Shown here one piece after another: positions 22,601 through 30,892 of a DNA stretch of 64,000 bases. The first letter of the stretch is position 1. Every line of letters starts with the position of its first letter. Below the pieces are notes generated by a model. The model was not told the origin of the DNA. It made no database searches and worked only from the letters and a program-made list of their open reading frames with translations. This stretch comes from Dastarcus helophoroides (lineage: Eukaryota; Arthropoda; Insecta; Coleoptera; Bothrideridae): NCBI GenBank assembly GCA_028583605.1, contig CM053327.1, positions 40,943,559 to 41,007,558 on the forward strand, given 5' to 3'. The position numbers and the translations under genes were made by a program.

Positions 22601-25600
22601 TTTATAAAAAACACTTCAGCATGTTTCGAATAGCTGCATTTTTCTAGAAAAAAAAAATCGTATGTGGAAATTTTTCGACTTGCTCCAAATGTTTCCACCA
22701 TTTTCAAATTTTTAACATTTCCTGAAAATTTCGACCATTTTTTCCAATTTCAACATTTTTTAAAATCTACTGAACATTTTCCAATTTCAACATTTTTTAA
22801 AATCTACTGAAAACGTCGACTATTTTTTTCAAATTTCAACATTTTCGAAAGTTCCAACTCTACTGAAAATGTCGAATATTTTGATAACTGGACTTTTTTC
22901 AGTTTCACTTCAATTTCAAAATTGCGCCTTCGATCGCTTGGATCTCTTTGAAAATTTCGACTCTTGGATGTTTTGTGAACTTCGACTCTTTTGGATGTTT
23001 TGTAAACTTCAACTCGTTTGGATGTTTTGGAAACTTCGACTCTTTTCGATGTTTTGTGAACTTCGACTCTTTTGAATGTTTTGTAAACTTCAACTCGTTT
23101 GGATGTTTTGGAAACTTCGACTCTTTTGGATGTTTTGTGAACTTCGACTCTTTTCAATGTTTTGTAAACTTCAACTCGTTTGGATGTTTTGGAAACTTCG
23201 ACTCTTTTGGATGTTTTGTGAACTTCGACTCTTTTGAATGTTTTGTAAACTTCAACTCGTTTGGATGTTTTAGAAACTTCGACTCTTTTGGATGTTTTGT
23301 GAACTTCGACTCTTTTAAATGTTTTGTAAACTTCAACTCGTTTGGATGTTTTGGAAACTTCGACTCTTTTGGATGTTTTGTGAACTTCGACTCTTTTGAA
23401 TGTTTTGTAAACTTCAAGTCGTTTGGATATTTTGGAAACTTCGACTCTTTTGGATGTTTTGTGAACTTCGACTCTTTTGAATGTCTTGTAAACTTCAACT
23501 CGTTTGGATGTTTTGGAAACTTCGACTCTTTTGGATGTTTTGTGAACTTCGACTCTTTTCAATGTTTTGTAAACTTCGACTCTTTTGGATGTTTTGTGAA
23601 CTTCGACTCTTTTGAATGTTTTGGAAACTTCGACTCTTTTGGATGTTTTCTGAACTTCGACTCTTTTGAATGTTTTGTAAACTTCAACTCGTTTGGAGGT
23701 TTTGGAAACTTCGACTCTTTTGGATGTTTTGTGAACTTCGACTCTTTTCAGTGTTTTGTAAACTTCAACTCGTTTGGAGGTTTTGGAAACTTCGACTCTT
23801 TTGGATGTTTTGAAAACTTCGACTCTTTTGGATGTTTTGTAAACTTCGACTCTTTTGGATGTTTTGTAAACTTCGACTCTTTTGAATGTTTTGTATTCTT
23901 CGACTTTTTTGAAAATTGCCAAAATATCTGAAAATCTATACTTATTTTTTGGAAATTTCGACCATCCTTTATAATTTCGACTTTCTTTTTAACTCGAACT
24001 CTTTTCTAAAATGTCAACTTTTTTCATTCAAACTTCCAATTTTAGTATCAATTTCCAAATTTCGTTTTCTTCAAATCCTGACATTTGGAAAAGCTGCCAA
24101 CTCTTAAAAACTTCGATTTCTTTCTGAATATTTCGTCATTTCTTCAAATTTCCGATTTCTCTTTTAAAAATCGCGACTTTTTTCTAAATCTTGTCTTTTT
24201 AAAAATTTAGCTTCAAAAATCCTTACTGTTTTCGCCATTCAAACCTTTTTAAAAAACTGGAATTTTCAAACATTTCTACTGTCTATTGTCGGCTTTTTTG
24301 AAAACTTTCGACTCTTTGAAAACTATCCATTATTTAGATATTTCAATTTTTTTAATTTCGACTGAACCGATTTTGTTATTTTTTTTTACCTTCGCTTGAA
24401 AAACTTCGATTTATTTTCTGAATATTTCGTCATTTCTTCAAATTTCCGATTTCTCTTTTAAAAATCGCGACTTTTTTCTAAATCTTGTCTTTTTTAAAAA
24501 TTTTGGCTTCAAAAATCCTTACTGTTTTCGAAATTCAAACCTTTTTAAAAAACTGGAATTTTCAAAAATTTCTACTGTCTACTGTTGGCTTTTTTGCAAA
24601 CTTTCGACTCTTTGAAAACTATCGATTATTTAGATATTTCAATTTTTTTAAATTTCGACTGAACCGATTTTGTTATCTTTTTTTACCTTCGCTTGAAAAA
24701 CTTCGATTTCTTTTTTGAATATTTCGTCATTTCTTCAAATTTCCGATTTCTCTTTTAAAAATCGCGACTTTTTTCTAAATCTTGTCTTTTTAAAAATTTT
24801 AGCTTCAAAAATCCTTACTGTTTTCGCAATTCAAACCTTTTTAAAAAACTGGAATTTTCAAAAATTTCTGCTGTCTATTGTCGGCTTTTTTGAAAACTTT
24901 CGACTCTTTGAAAACTATGGATTATTTAGATATTTCAATTTTTTTTTAATTTCGACTGAACCGATTTTGTTATCTTTTTTTACCTTCGCTTGAAAAACTT
25001 CGATTTCTTTTTTGAATATTTCGTCATTTCTTCAAATTTCCGATTTCTCTTTTAAAAATCGCGACTTTTTTCTAAATCTTGTCTTTTTAAAAATTTTAGC
25101 TTCAAAAATCCTTACTGTTTTCGCAATTCAAACCTTTTTAAAAAACTGGAATTTTTAAAAATGTCTACTGTCTACTGTTGGCTTTTTGAAAACTATCGAT
25201 TATTTAGATATTTCAATTTTTTTACTTTCGACTGAACCGATTTTGTTATCTTTTTTTACCTTCGCTTGAAAAACTTCGATTTCTTTTTTGAATATTTCGT
25301 CATTTCTTCAAATTTCCGATTTCTCTTAAAAATCGCGACTTTTTTCTAAATCTTGTCTTTTTTAAAAATTTTGGCTTCAAAAATCCTTACTGTTTTCGAA
25401 ATTCAAACCTTTTTAAAAAACTGGAATTTTCAAACATTTCTACTGTCTATTGTCGGCTTTTTTGAAAACTTTCGACTCTTTGAAAACTATCGATTATTTA
25501 GATATTTCAATTTTTTTAATTTCGACTGAACCGATTTTGTTATCTTTTTTTACCTTCGCTTGAAAAACTTCGATTTCTTTTTTGAATATTTCGTCATTTC

Positions 25601-28600
25601 TTCAAATTTCCGATTTCTCGTTTAAAAATCGCGACTTTTTTCTAAATCTTGTCTTTTTAAAAATTTTGGCTTCAAAAATCCTTACTGTTTTCACCATTCA
25701 AACCTTTTTAGAAAACTGGAATTTTCAAAAATTTCTGCTGTCTACTGTCGGCTTTTTTGAAAACTTTCGACTCTTTGAAAACTATCGATTATTTAGATAT
25801 TTCAATTTTTATAAATTTCGACTGAACCGATTTTGTTATCTTTTTTTACCTTCGCTTGAAAAACTTCGATTTCTTTTTTGAATATTTCGTCATTTCTTCA
25901 AATTTTCGATTTCTCTTTTGAAAATCGCGACCTTTGTTCAAAATTTTGTCTTTTTAAAAGTATCAAGTTTTAAAATTCTCTCTTTTTTGGAAATTCAAAC
26001 TTTTTCTAAAAACTGCACTTTTCAAAATTTTCTACTTTTTTGAAAACTTTCGACGCTTTGAAAACTGTTGATTTTTTAGATACTTCACTTTTTTCTAAAT
26101 TTCGATTGGACCGATTTTGTTATTTTTTTTACCTTCGCTTTAAAAACTTCGATTTCTTTTTTGAATATTTCGTCATTTCTTCAAATTTTCGATTTCTCTT
26201 TTGAAAATCGCGACCTTTTTTCTAAACCTTGTCTTTTTAAAAATTTTGACTTCAAAAATCCTTACCTTTTTCGAAATACAAAACTTTTTAAAAAACTGGA
26301 CTTTTCAAAAATTTCTACTGTTTTAAAAATTTTCGACATTTTACAAACCGTCGGCTTTTTTGAAAACTTTCGACTCTTTGAAAACTACCAATTATTTAGA
26401 TATCTCAATTTTTTTTAATTTCGACTGAACCGATTTTGTTATTTTTTTTACCTTTGTTTCAAAAACTTCGATTTCTTTTTTAAATATTTCGTTATTTATT
26501 CAAATTTTCGATTTATCTTTTGAAAATTGCGACCTTTGTTCAACTTTTTAAAAGTACCGAATTTTAAAATCCTTACTTTTTTCGAAATTCAAACTTTCTC
26601 TAAAAACTGCACTTTTCAAAATTTTCTACTTTTTCGAAAACTTTCGACTTTTTGAAAACTGTCGATTTTTTTGAAAATTTTCGGCTCTGAAAACTGTTGA
26701 TTTTTTAGATACTTCACTTTTTTTAAATTTCTATTGGACCGATTTTGTTATTTTTTTTACCTTCGCTTTAAAAACTTCGATTTCTTTTTTCTTCATTTCT
26801 TCAAAGATTCATCTTTTAAAAATCACGACCTTTTTTTCTAAGACTCATCTTTTTAAAAATTTTGACTTTAAAAATCCTCCCCTTTTTTCGCAATTCAAAC
26901 CTTTTTTTAAAAAACTCGAATTTTCAAAAATTTCTGCTTTTTCGAAAATTTTCGACTTTTTGAAAACTGTCGACTTTTTTGAAAACTTTCTGCTCTTTGA
27001 AAACTATCGATTATTTAGATATTTCAATTTTTGTAAATTTCGACTGAACCGATTTTGTTATTTTTTTACCTTTGCTTTAAAAATTTCTATTTCTTTTTTA
27101 AATATTTCGTCATTTGTTCAAATTTTCAACTTCTTTTTTGAAAGTTGCGACCTTTGTTCAAAATTTTATCTTTTTAAAAGTACCGAGTTTTAAAATCCTT
27201 ACTTTTTTCGAAATTCCACTTTTTCTAAAAACTGCACTTTTAAAAAATTTCTACTTTTTCGAAAACTTTCGACTTTTTAAAAGCTGTCGACTTTTTTGAA
27301 AACTTTCGATTTTTCGAAAACCGTGAATTTCTTTAGATATTTCAATTTTTCCAAATTTCGAGTCGACCGATTTTGTTATTTTTTTTTTACCTTCGCTTTA
27401 AAACTTCGATTTCTTTTTTGAATATTTCGTCTTTTCTTCAAATTTTTGATTTCTCTTTTAAAAATCGCGACTTTTTTCTAAATCTTGTCTTTTTTCTAAT
27501 TCTCGTCTTTATAAAAATTTTAACTTCAAAAATCCTTACTTTTTTCGAAATTCAAACCTTTTTAAAAAACTGGACTTTTCAAAAATTTCTACTTTTTCGA
27601 AAACTTTCGACTTTTTGAAATCTTTCCACTTTTTTGAAAACTTTCGACTGTTTGAAAATTGTCGATTTTTAGATATTTCAATTTTTTTAAATTTTCAGCG
27701 GACTGATTTTGCTATTTTTTTACGTTCCTAATAAGGCTTTTAAGGGAAGTAAAATTGGAAAAGTTGCCAGGAAAATTGGAAAATTCGAGGAAATAAAAAA
27801 TCGGGCCGGTTTAGTTAATTCTTTTAAATGTTCACAGTAGTTCTAATTATATTTTCAGGGAAAGAAAAATTGGGAAAATTCGGGAAAATTGAACATTGAT
27901 CGACTGGAGCGACTTGTCTATTTCTTTTTAATGTTCACAATGGTCCGAATGATGCTTTTATGTAAGGAAACATTGGAAGAGTTGCTCCCGGAAAATTTGA
28001 AAATTCGGAAAAATCTGAAAACATTGAACGATTGGATTGATATGGTTTGGTTGCTTAAATGTTCGAAATGGTCCAAATAAGGTATTTGGGAAAAGAACAG
28101 GAAAATTTGCCCGGAAAATTGGAAAATTCTGGATAAATTGAAAATGTTGAAGGACCGATTTGGTTAATTGTTTTTAAAATTTCGCAACCTTGGATCGCCG
28201 GAATAAAAAAAAAATTGAAAAAGTTGTCCGGAAAACTTGGGAAAGCTCACAAGCGGTTTTTTTCCACTGGCGTACTTTCCGAGTGTGCTTTGCCTCAAAC
28301 TGAAATATGGGTGGCCACAATCGTTAACAAATGCAGCGACCGCTCATGTTTTAGTGTTTTGTAAAATTCAACTTTTAAAAATTTGAGGAAAATTGGGAAA
28401 AATTTGGGAAAATTGAAAATATTGATGGATTGGACCGACTTGTCTGTTTTTGTTTTAATGTTCACAATAGTCCGAATCAAGCTTTTATGTGAAGAAACAT
28501 TGAAAGAGTTGCACCCGAAAAATTGGAAAATTCGGGAAAATCTGAGGGTATTAAACAGTTGGACTGATTTGGTTTGGGTTTTTAAATGTTCGTAATGGTC

Positions 28601-30892
28601 CGAATAAGGTATTTGAGGAAAGAACAACAGGAAAATTTGCCGGAAAAATTGGAAAATTCTGTGAAAATTGAAAATGTTGAAGAGCGATTTGGTTAACTGT
28701 TTTGAAAAGTTCGTAACCTTGGATCGTCGGAATAAGAAGAAAAATTGAAAAAATTATCCGGAAAACTCGGAAAAACTTCGGGAAAAACTTACAAATCCTT
28801 TTTTCCATTGGCGTACTTTCTGAGTGTGCTCTGCCTCAGATTGAAATGTCCGTGCCCACAATCGTTAACAGATGCAACGATCGCTCGTATTTTGATGTTT
28901 TGTAGAATTCAACTTTTTTGAAAACTACAGAAATTTTTGAAAATCGTTGCGTTTTTTTGGAAATTTGACCACTTTTGAAAATTCGACTATTATTCGAAAT
29001 GTCGACTTTTTTTTAAACTTTCAAGTATGTTCGTCTTCAAAAATTACGACTTTTCGAATTTCGTCTTCAAAAATTTCGACTTTTTTGGAAATTTTGACTT
29101 TTTTTTTGGAAATTTCGACTTTTTTTTTGGGTATTTCGACTTTATTTTGAAAATTTCGATTTTTTTTTAAAAATTCGATTCTTAACTTTTCAAAATTACA
29201 GTTTTATTTTTAAAAAACTAGTTTTCAAATATTTCGACTTTTTTTTTGAAAACTTTCGATCTTTTTCAAATCTCGACATAATTTCATAATTTGGCTTTGC
29301 TTGACATTCTCGATCAAAATTTAGACTTTTTTAAAAATGTCGAATGTATTCAAAATTTCGATTTGTTTATGGAAAATTTCGAAAATATTAACCTTTTTAA
29401 AGACTTAAAATTTTTACAATTTCCATTTTTGGAATTTGTAAAAAACACTTTTTGTGGAAAATTTAAATTTTTTGAAAATTCCGTTTCTCGGCGGTAATTT
29501 TGAGTTAAAACGGGCAATTTTGATATTTAGGAGGACAATTTTCGATTCTTTTATTCTCAATTACTAATTTTCGATTTAAAATGTTTATCATTATTATGAC
29601 ATATCATTAAAATTCAAACATTTGACCGAAAGCTTCAAAAATAAATCAAAATTTGACTTACATGTCTAAATTTCAAAACCAAAATTGAAAATCGGAGTTT
29701 AACAAAAAAATCGAGAAGCTGAAATAAAGTCAAATTTTGGAGTAAATGTCAAAACGTTGTCAAAAAAAAACGAATTTTGAAAAATAAGCAGAAACGAGAA
29801 AAAATCGAAATTTGGAAAAAAAATTGAACTTTTCCAAAAAATCAAACTTTGATTCGAATAAATTTGAATTTTGACATTAAATTTACAAAACAATTTTCCA
29901 AATTTCCCCAAAAATATATTCTTCACAAAATTTAAACTCAATCAATTTTGATTTTGCAACAAAAATGTCAACATTTCAAGAAAACCGAAGTTTTACATAA
30001 AAATCGAAATAAAAAAGTGCTGAAATCTCGTAAAAAATTAAATAAAAAAAAGCCAACATTTCGACAACAATCACAATTTAGAAAAAAACGCAATTACACA
30101 GAGTTACTCGATTTTGGGCAAAAAAAAGGGTCGAATATTGAAAACAAAATCACGCAGCACATTCTGAAGTAAAAAAATCGAAATGTCAAAAAAAGGACCT
30201 TCAAGAGAAAAGTCGAAATTTCCAAAGTCGATTTTTCTGAAATAAAAATTCTGAAAATATCGAATTTCGATGAAAAAGTTTAAATTATCAATGAAAAAGT
30301 TGAAATTATCAAAGAAAATATTTGTTTCTCAAAAGATTCAATTTGTTTCTCAAAATTTTCAATTTGTTTCCCAAAATGTTCAGTCTTTTGACCTAACTGG
30401 GTAATTTCGGGGGAAAAAGACCAAACAATTTTTTGAGAAACTTCCTAAATTTCCAAAGTATACCACAAGTTTGTAACGTTCTGTCTGGAACGAATAGTTA
30501 TTTCAATGCTTAACATAATGGGTAACAGTAATAAAGGTATTCATTCATTTAGTTTTTTCTTATTCGAATTTTGTTAATTATATCCAATTTCAAAACAAAG
30601 GGGCGCCACATTTCTCTATAAAACCAATATACACTTGCAGAGGGTCCGATTTAAATTTCAGGGTTCGTTGGCTTGATTTTAGTGTAAGCAACGCTTATAA
30701 TTTATAATACACTTATTTATAAACCACGTAAGGTACCCCATTCCAAAATACGTTTAAAATAATGATTATCTCACTTTACTATGTACTTACATCTTGAGCT
30801 TGATTGGAATGTTGATTTGGATTGTACATTGGCACCTGGGGTACAGGAGCTGGCGAAGGGGTCGTGTGACCTCTTCTTTTTACCCACGACAT
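4521..30892 (-). CDS. Sec16: Sec16, COPII exit-site scaffold (5' part of gene)
   Basis: Sec16 marks ER exit sites and organises COPII coat assembly by binding Sec23, Sec31 and Sec13. Ten exons, joined by consensus splice sites, give one 1216-codon frame. Residues 1-34 are a short basic start. Residues about 35-230 are Q/N/Y/P-rich. Residues about 440-500 hold three PPPGLxRMV-type motifs known from Sec16 orthologues. Residues about 640-843 are an Arg/Asp/Ser-rich stretch. Residues about 843-912 hold the [21 protein letters not shown] motif. From about residue 955 the conserved central domain begins ([13 protein letters not shown]) and runs into [18 protein letters not shown]. The frame stops at a donor at 4521, so the rest of the central domain and the C-terminus lie beyond the left edge. 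Insect Sec16 proteins are usually near 2000 residues, so about 60% is present. Confidence 0.93.
4691..4739 (-). other. 49-bp Sec16 mini-intron
   Basis: GTAATAACG...TGTTGTAG splits exon 9 from exon 10. Removing it restores the conserved [14 protein letters not shown] junction. Reading through it gives a Cys-rich peptide with no counterpart in Sec16. Confidence 0.88.
4740..4971 (-). CDS. Sec16: Sec16 exon 9
   Basis: Acceptor ATCGCAG, donor CTTG|GTAATA. It encodes [14 protein letters not shown] through [15 protein letters not shown] in the central domain. Confidence 0.9.
5023..5419 (-). CDS. Sec16: Sec16 exon 8, central domain start
   Basis: Acceptor TTTCTAG, donor GGG|GTAAAT. It encodes [15 protein letters not shown] and then the start of the conserved central domain ([25 protein letters not shown]). 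Its phase fits direct joining to exon 7 across a 7.9-kb intron, though an unseen small exon between them is not excluded. Confidence 0.9.
5554..5717. mobile_element. Short TIR MITE, Tc1/pogo-like
   Basis: A 164-bp sequence with about 27-bp imperfect terminal inverted repeats, beginning CAGTCAAAACCGGATATA and ending in the complement of CAGTTGAAACCGGATATA. A TA precedes the left end, but the right flank reads AA, so the expected TA duplication is not clean. CAGT ends are seen in pogo/Tigger elements; the assignment is tentative. Confidence 0.5.
5836..6044. mobile_element. Foldback repeat, family B, copy 1 (decayed)
   Basis: Inverted arms at about 5866-5945 and 5946-6044 share a segment resembling CCCTGAAACCAAGAAAGATT, a GCTCTAACGCGTTTCGAC core and the reverse. 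A left extension (GGTCCTTGGTTATCTTCAAA) is shared with the copy at 6247. The right arm keeps CTGAAGA but has GAGAC where the ribozyme core needs GAAAC. Confidence 0.65.
6331..6380 (-). ncRNA. Hammerhead-like ribozyme core, minus strand
   Basis: Read on the minus strand: CTGAAGA (6374-6368), a perfect 6-bp stem II GACAGC-TTG-GCTGTC, GAAA (6351-6348), then the palindrome ACGCGT as stem III and a GTT cleavage triplet ending at 6342. Stem I is weak (4 bp, a mismatch, then 3 bp). All conserved core bases of the CUGANGA...GAAA...NUH consensus are present. Activity is inferred only; a minimal stem III like this is known from dimeric animal hammerheads. Confidence 0.6.
6394..6440 (+). ncRNA. Hammerhead-like ribozyme core, plus strand
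   Basis: Mirror copy in the right arm of the foldback: CTGAAGA at 6400-6406, stem II GACAGC/GCTATC with one C-A mismatch, GAAA at 6423-6426, palindromic ACGCGT, and predicted cleavage after 6432. Stem I is about 4 bp, so this copy looks weaker than the minus-strand one. Confidence 0.5.
6497..6872. repeat. Purine-rich GTCGAAA low-complexity repeat
   Basis: Loose repeats of AAAAAGTCGAAATTT on the plus strand, the opposite polarity to the array at 1-1208. No gene. Confidence 0.6.
6873..6975 (+). mobile_element. Foldback repeat, family B, half copy
   Basis: Only the right arm is present. It keeps CTGAAGA (6881-6887), a stem II with one G-U or mismatch pair, and GAAAC (6904-6908), but stem III is no longer a perfect palindrome (ACGCCTT). 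This is a possible decayed hammerhead. Confidence 0.55.
6976..7299. other. AT-rich low-complexity intron sequence
   Basis: Intronic sequence of degenerate TTTCGACTTTTT type with no recognisable gene or element. Confidence 0.5.
7640..9959 (+). mobile_element. TTAA-flanked DNA transposon (Kolobok-like, Mutator-like transposase)
   Basis: A 2320-bp element with perfect 18-bp inverted repeats GGGGTAACACCACTGTAA (7640-7657 and 9942-9959) and TTAA on each side (7636-7639, 9960-9963). The sister copy of the host repeat shows the unoccupied site as GACTTAATTTGG, so the ends and the 4-bp duplication are directly visible. TTAA duplications are known for piggyBac and Kolobok; the encoded protein resembles the insect family usually labelled Mutator-like transposase. 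Confidence 0.85.
8057..9333 (+). pseudogene. Mutator-like/Kolobok-type transposase, broken
   Basis: One continuous reading frame from ATG 8057 carries in-frame stops at 8075, 8300, 8933 and 9029. The frame shifts at the A-run near 9093-9103 and ends with TAG 9331. Recognisable parts are a Cys pair region (CKTCD, CPKCP), [29 protein letters not shown]-type and [12 protein letters not shown] segments, then [13 protein letters not shown] and [12 protein letters not shown]. These match the large insect family annotated as Mutator-like transposase. Several stops fit single C-to-T changes. The copy cannot make transposase. Confidence 0.8.
11340..11952 (-). mobile_element. 5'-truncated non-LTR retrotransposon, I/jockey group
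   Basis: The minus-strand 3' end of a LINE, tailed by (TAA)n at 11340-11366 and truncated at 11952. A 7-bp TTCCATT duplication flanks it (11333-11339 and 11953-11959). The uninterrupted site is visible in the sister repeat near 10362-10375. A (TAA)n tail is typical of I-type elements; the clade is not firmly set. Confidence 0.85.
11403..11952 (-). pseudogene. LINE RNase H end and C-terminal zinc-knuckle fragment
   Basis: On the minus strand the truncated frame starts inside RNase H ([19 protein letters not shown]). It then passes through a [16 protein letters not shown] segment to a C..C..H..C motif in [22 protein letters not shown] interrupts the zinc motif just before its second cysteine (11586-11588 region). 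This is a dead fragment of a reverse-transcriptase polyprotein. Confidence 0.8.
12152..12680. mobile_element. Non-autonomous hAT element (MITE)
   Basis: 529 bp with 15-bp inverted ends matching at 13 positions (CAGTGCTTCGAACCG and the complement of CAGGACTTCGAACCG). A perfect 8-bp duplication GTTTCTAA flanks it (12144-12151 and 12681-12688), the length typical of hAT. The interior holds repeats of CGGTTCCGGTTTTCGTTC and no transposase. Confidence 0.85.
12689..13342. other. Sec16 intron, mostly unique
   Basis: AT-rich intron sequence with no gene. It contains the partial foldback family C copy at 12926-13030. Confidence 0.6.
12926..13030 (+). repeat. Foldback family C, left arm only
   Basis: Matches 18799-18904 (GTTTAATATTCATAA, AACGATAAAAACGCAACAAAA, GATAAATATTTGCTAACA) and stops at GGACCAG, the point where the family C palindrome reaches its central ribozyme-like core. 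Confidence 0.65.
13343..13453 (-). CDS. Sec16: Sec16 exon 7
   Basis: Short 111-nt exon with acceptor CCTTAG and donor TCTAG|GTGAGC. It encodes [19 protein letters not shown] and then a Ser/His/Asp-rich tail. The reading frame differs from the longer open frame that overlaps it, which is a shadow. Confidence 0.85.
13881..14089 (-). CDS. Sec16: Sec16 exon 6
   Basis: Acceptor TTTAAAG, donor GATAG|GTAAAA. It encodes [15 protein letters not shown] and the [10 protein letters not shown] motif that is diagnostic of insect Sec16. Confidence 0.92.
14090..14576. other. Sec16 intron, no gene seen
   Basis: AT-rich sequence with a few degenerate AAATTTCGA motifs; nothing else recognised. Confidence 0.5.
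14577..14651 (+). ncRNA. Hammerhead-like ribozyme with full stem I and internal loop
   Basis: Core: CTGACGA at 14600-14606, stem II GGCC-AAGGAA-GGCC, GAAA at 14621-14624, the self-complementary ACTAGT as stem III, and triplet GTC with predicted cleavage between 14630 and 14631. Stem I pairs ACCATA with TATGGT, has an asymmetric 5/3-nt internal loop, then pairs ACAACC with GGTTGT. This is the type I layout, where loop contacts between stems I and II help folding. It lies in a Sec16 intron, antisense to the gene. Activity has not been shown. Confidence 0.72.
14804..15414 (-). CDS. Sec16: Sec16 exon 5, RD/RS-rich
   Basis: Acceptor TTTACAG, donor GGGCAG|GTAAAT. It encodes about 204 residues dominated by Arg, Asp, Ser, His and Lys (for example [12 protein letters not shown]). 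This gives dense charge blocks expected to be disordered. Confidence 0.9.
15540..18720. repeat. Purine-rich array with about 0.5-kb higher-order unit
   Basis: Loose AAAAAGTCGAAATTTTC-type repeats. A longer unit recurs, marked by GAGAAAAGAT(T/C)(C/T)AATT followed by GTTAACAAAAGTTGAAA, near 15742, 16274, 16816 and 17297. The spacing is about 480-540 bp. From 17700 on only the short motif remains. The small open frames at 18014-18635 are low-complexity shadows. Confidence 0.75.
18799..19014. mobile_element. Foldback element, family C
   Basis: A near-palindrome. The left arm runs from TCCGTTTAATATTCATAA through GATAAATATTTGCTAACACC to GACCAG. The right arm mirrors it from CTGGTCCGGTG to GTTAATAAAGTTTAATAG. 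The centre (18905-18925) reads TTTTCGATGATGCAGTCGAAAC, which resembles a degraded hammerhead core. No protein. Confidence 0.7.
19015..19376. other. Sec16 intron end, no gene seen
   Basis: AT-rich sequence up to the splice donor of exon 4 at 19376; nothing recognised. Confidence 0.5.
19377..19819 (-). CDS. Sec16: Sec16 exon 4
   Basis: Acceptor TTTCAG, donor GCAG|GTAATG. It starts with [17 protein letters not shown], the third motif of the series. It also contains an internal duplication of [10 protein letters not shown] about 20 residues apart. Confidence 0.92.
19867..20650 (-). CDS. Sec16: Sec16 exon 3
   Basis: Acceptor CTCTTAG, donor AG|GTAAGC. It encodes [13 protein letters not shown] at its start and the first two PPPGLxRMVLG motifs near its end. 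The ATG at 20558 is internal, not a start. Confidence 0.92.
20651..20962. other. Sec16 intron with a short hairpin
   Basis: A 312-bp intron. CGTCCCTC near 20731 and GAGGGACG near 20754 can pair as a short hairpin. No gene or element end was found. Confidence 0.55.
20963..21551 (-). CDS. Sec16: Sec16 exon 2
   Basis: Starts after TTACAG with [14 protein letters not shown] and ends AGA G|GTAACA. It encodes a Q/N/Y/P-rich low-complexity region that contains tryptophan-rich patches ([20 protein letters not shown]). Confidence 0.9.
21552..22660. other. Sec16 intron 1, unique AT-rich part
   Basis: No gene recognised. A small purine-rich GTCGAAA-type patch lies at about 21660-21800; the rest looks unique. 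Confidence 0.5.
22661..22949. repeat. Degenerate TTTCGAC leader to the 27-bp array
   Basis: Irregular TTTCCAATTTCAACATTTT repeats that lead into the regular array. Confidence 0.55.
22950..23935. repeat. 27-bp satellite with 81-bp higher-order unit
   Basis: About 34 copies of a 27-bp monomer of the form GGATGTTTTGTGAACTTCGACTCTTTT. Three monomer types (GTGAAC, GTAAAC and GGAAAC variants) usually alternate in fixed order, giving an 81-bp higher-order repeat. Because 27 is a multiple of three and no stop falls in the unit, it is open on both strands over 300 codons. Both open frames are pure repeat products ([13 protein letters not shown] and [13 protein letters not shown]) and not credible genes. 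Confidence 0.92.
24105..27720. repeat. 295-bp tandem array, about 12 units
   Basis: The marker AACTTCGATTTCTTTTTTG followed by ATATTTCGTC recurs near 24112, 24406, 24698, 24996, 25274, 25567, 25867, 26146, 26466, 26772, 27078 and 27400. The units are thus about 280-320 bp, and units on the left are more alike than those on the right. Each contains TTTCGACTGAACCGATTTTG. Repeated small open frames (MNISSFLQI...) are artefacts of the unit. Confidence 0.88.
27835..28917. repeat. Two-copy direct repeat of about 541 bp
   Basis: Both copies contain the same order: GTTCACA(G/A)TAGT, GGAAAATTGAAAATT(C), CGCAACCTTGGATCG / CGTAACCTTGGATCG, then TGGCGTACTTTC and CACAATCGTTAACA. The matched points are about 541 bp apart (for example 28190 and 28731). 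The motif style differs from the flanking satellites. Confidence 0.7.
28918..30480. repeat. Degenerate TTTCGAC/GTCGAAA repeats with polarity switch
   Basis: Pyrimidine-rich TTTCGACTTTTTT repeats up to about 29500 give way to purine-rich AAAAATCGAAATT repeats from about 29640 to 30350. No gene. Confidence 0.65.
30481..30790. other. Sec16 intron 1 start, no repeat or gene seen
   Basis: Unique-looking sequence next to the exon 1 donor at 30790. Confidence 0.5.
30791..30892 (-). CDS. Sec16: Sec16 exon 1 (start codon)
   Basis: ATG at 30892 opens 34 codons beginning [14 protein letters not shown] and ends at GAT|GTAAGT. A TTTCAG directly precedes the ATG, so a 5' UTR intron acceptor may sit at about 30894. 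Confidence 0.85.

Noticed and set aside
22804..23931. Long open frames on both strands (372 and 327 codons)
   Set aside because: Pure products of a stop-free 27-bp tandem repeat; no start context, no domain, and equal openness on both strands.
24485..27618. Repeated small frames beginning MNISSFLQI
   Set aside because: They recur once per 295-bp satellite unit and are absent where the unit shifts frame.
22661..30480. CRISPR-like regular repeats
   Set aside because: The repeats are contiguous or nearly so, without unique constant-length spacers, in a eukaryotic intron.
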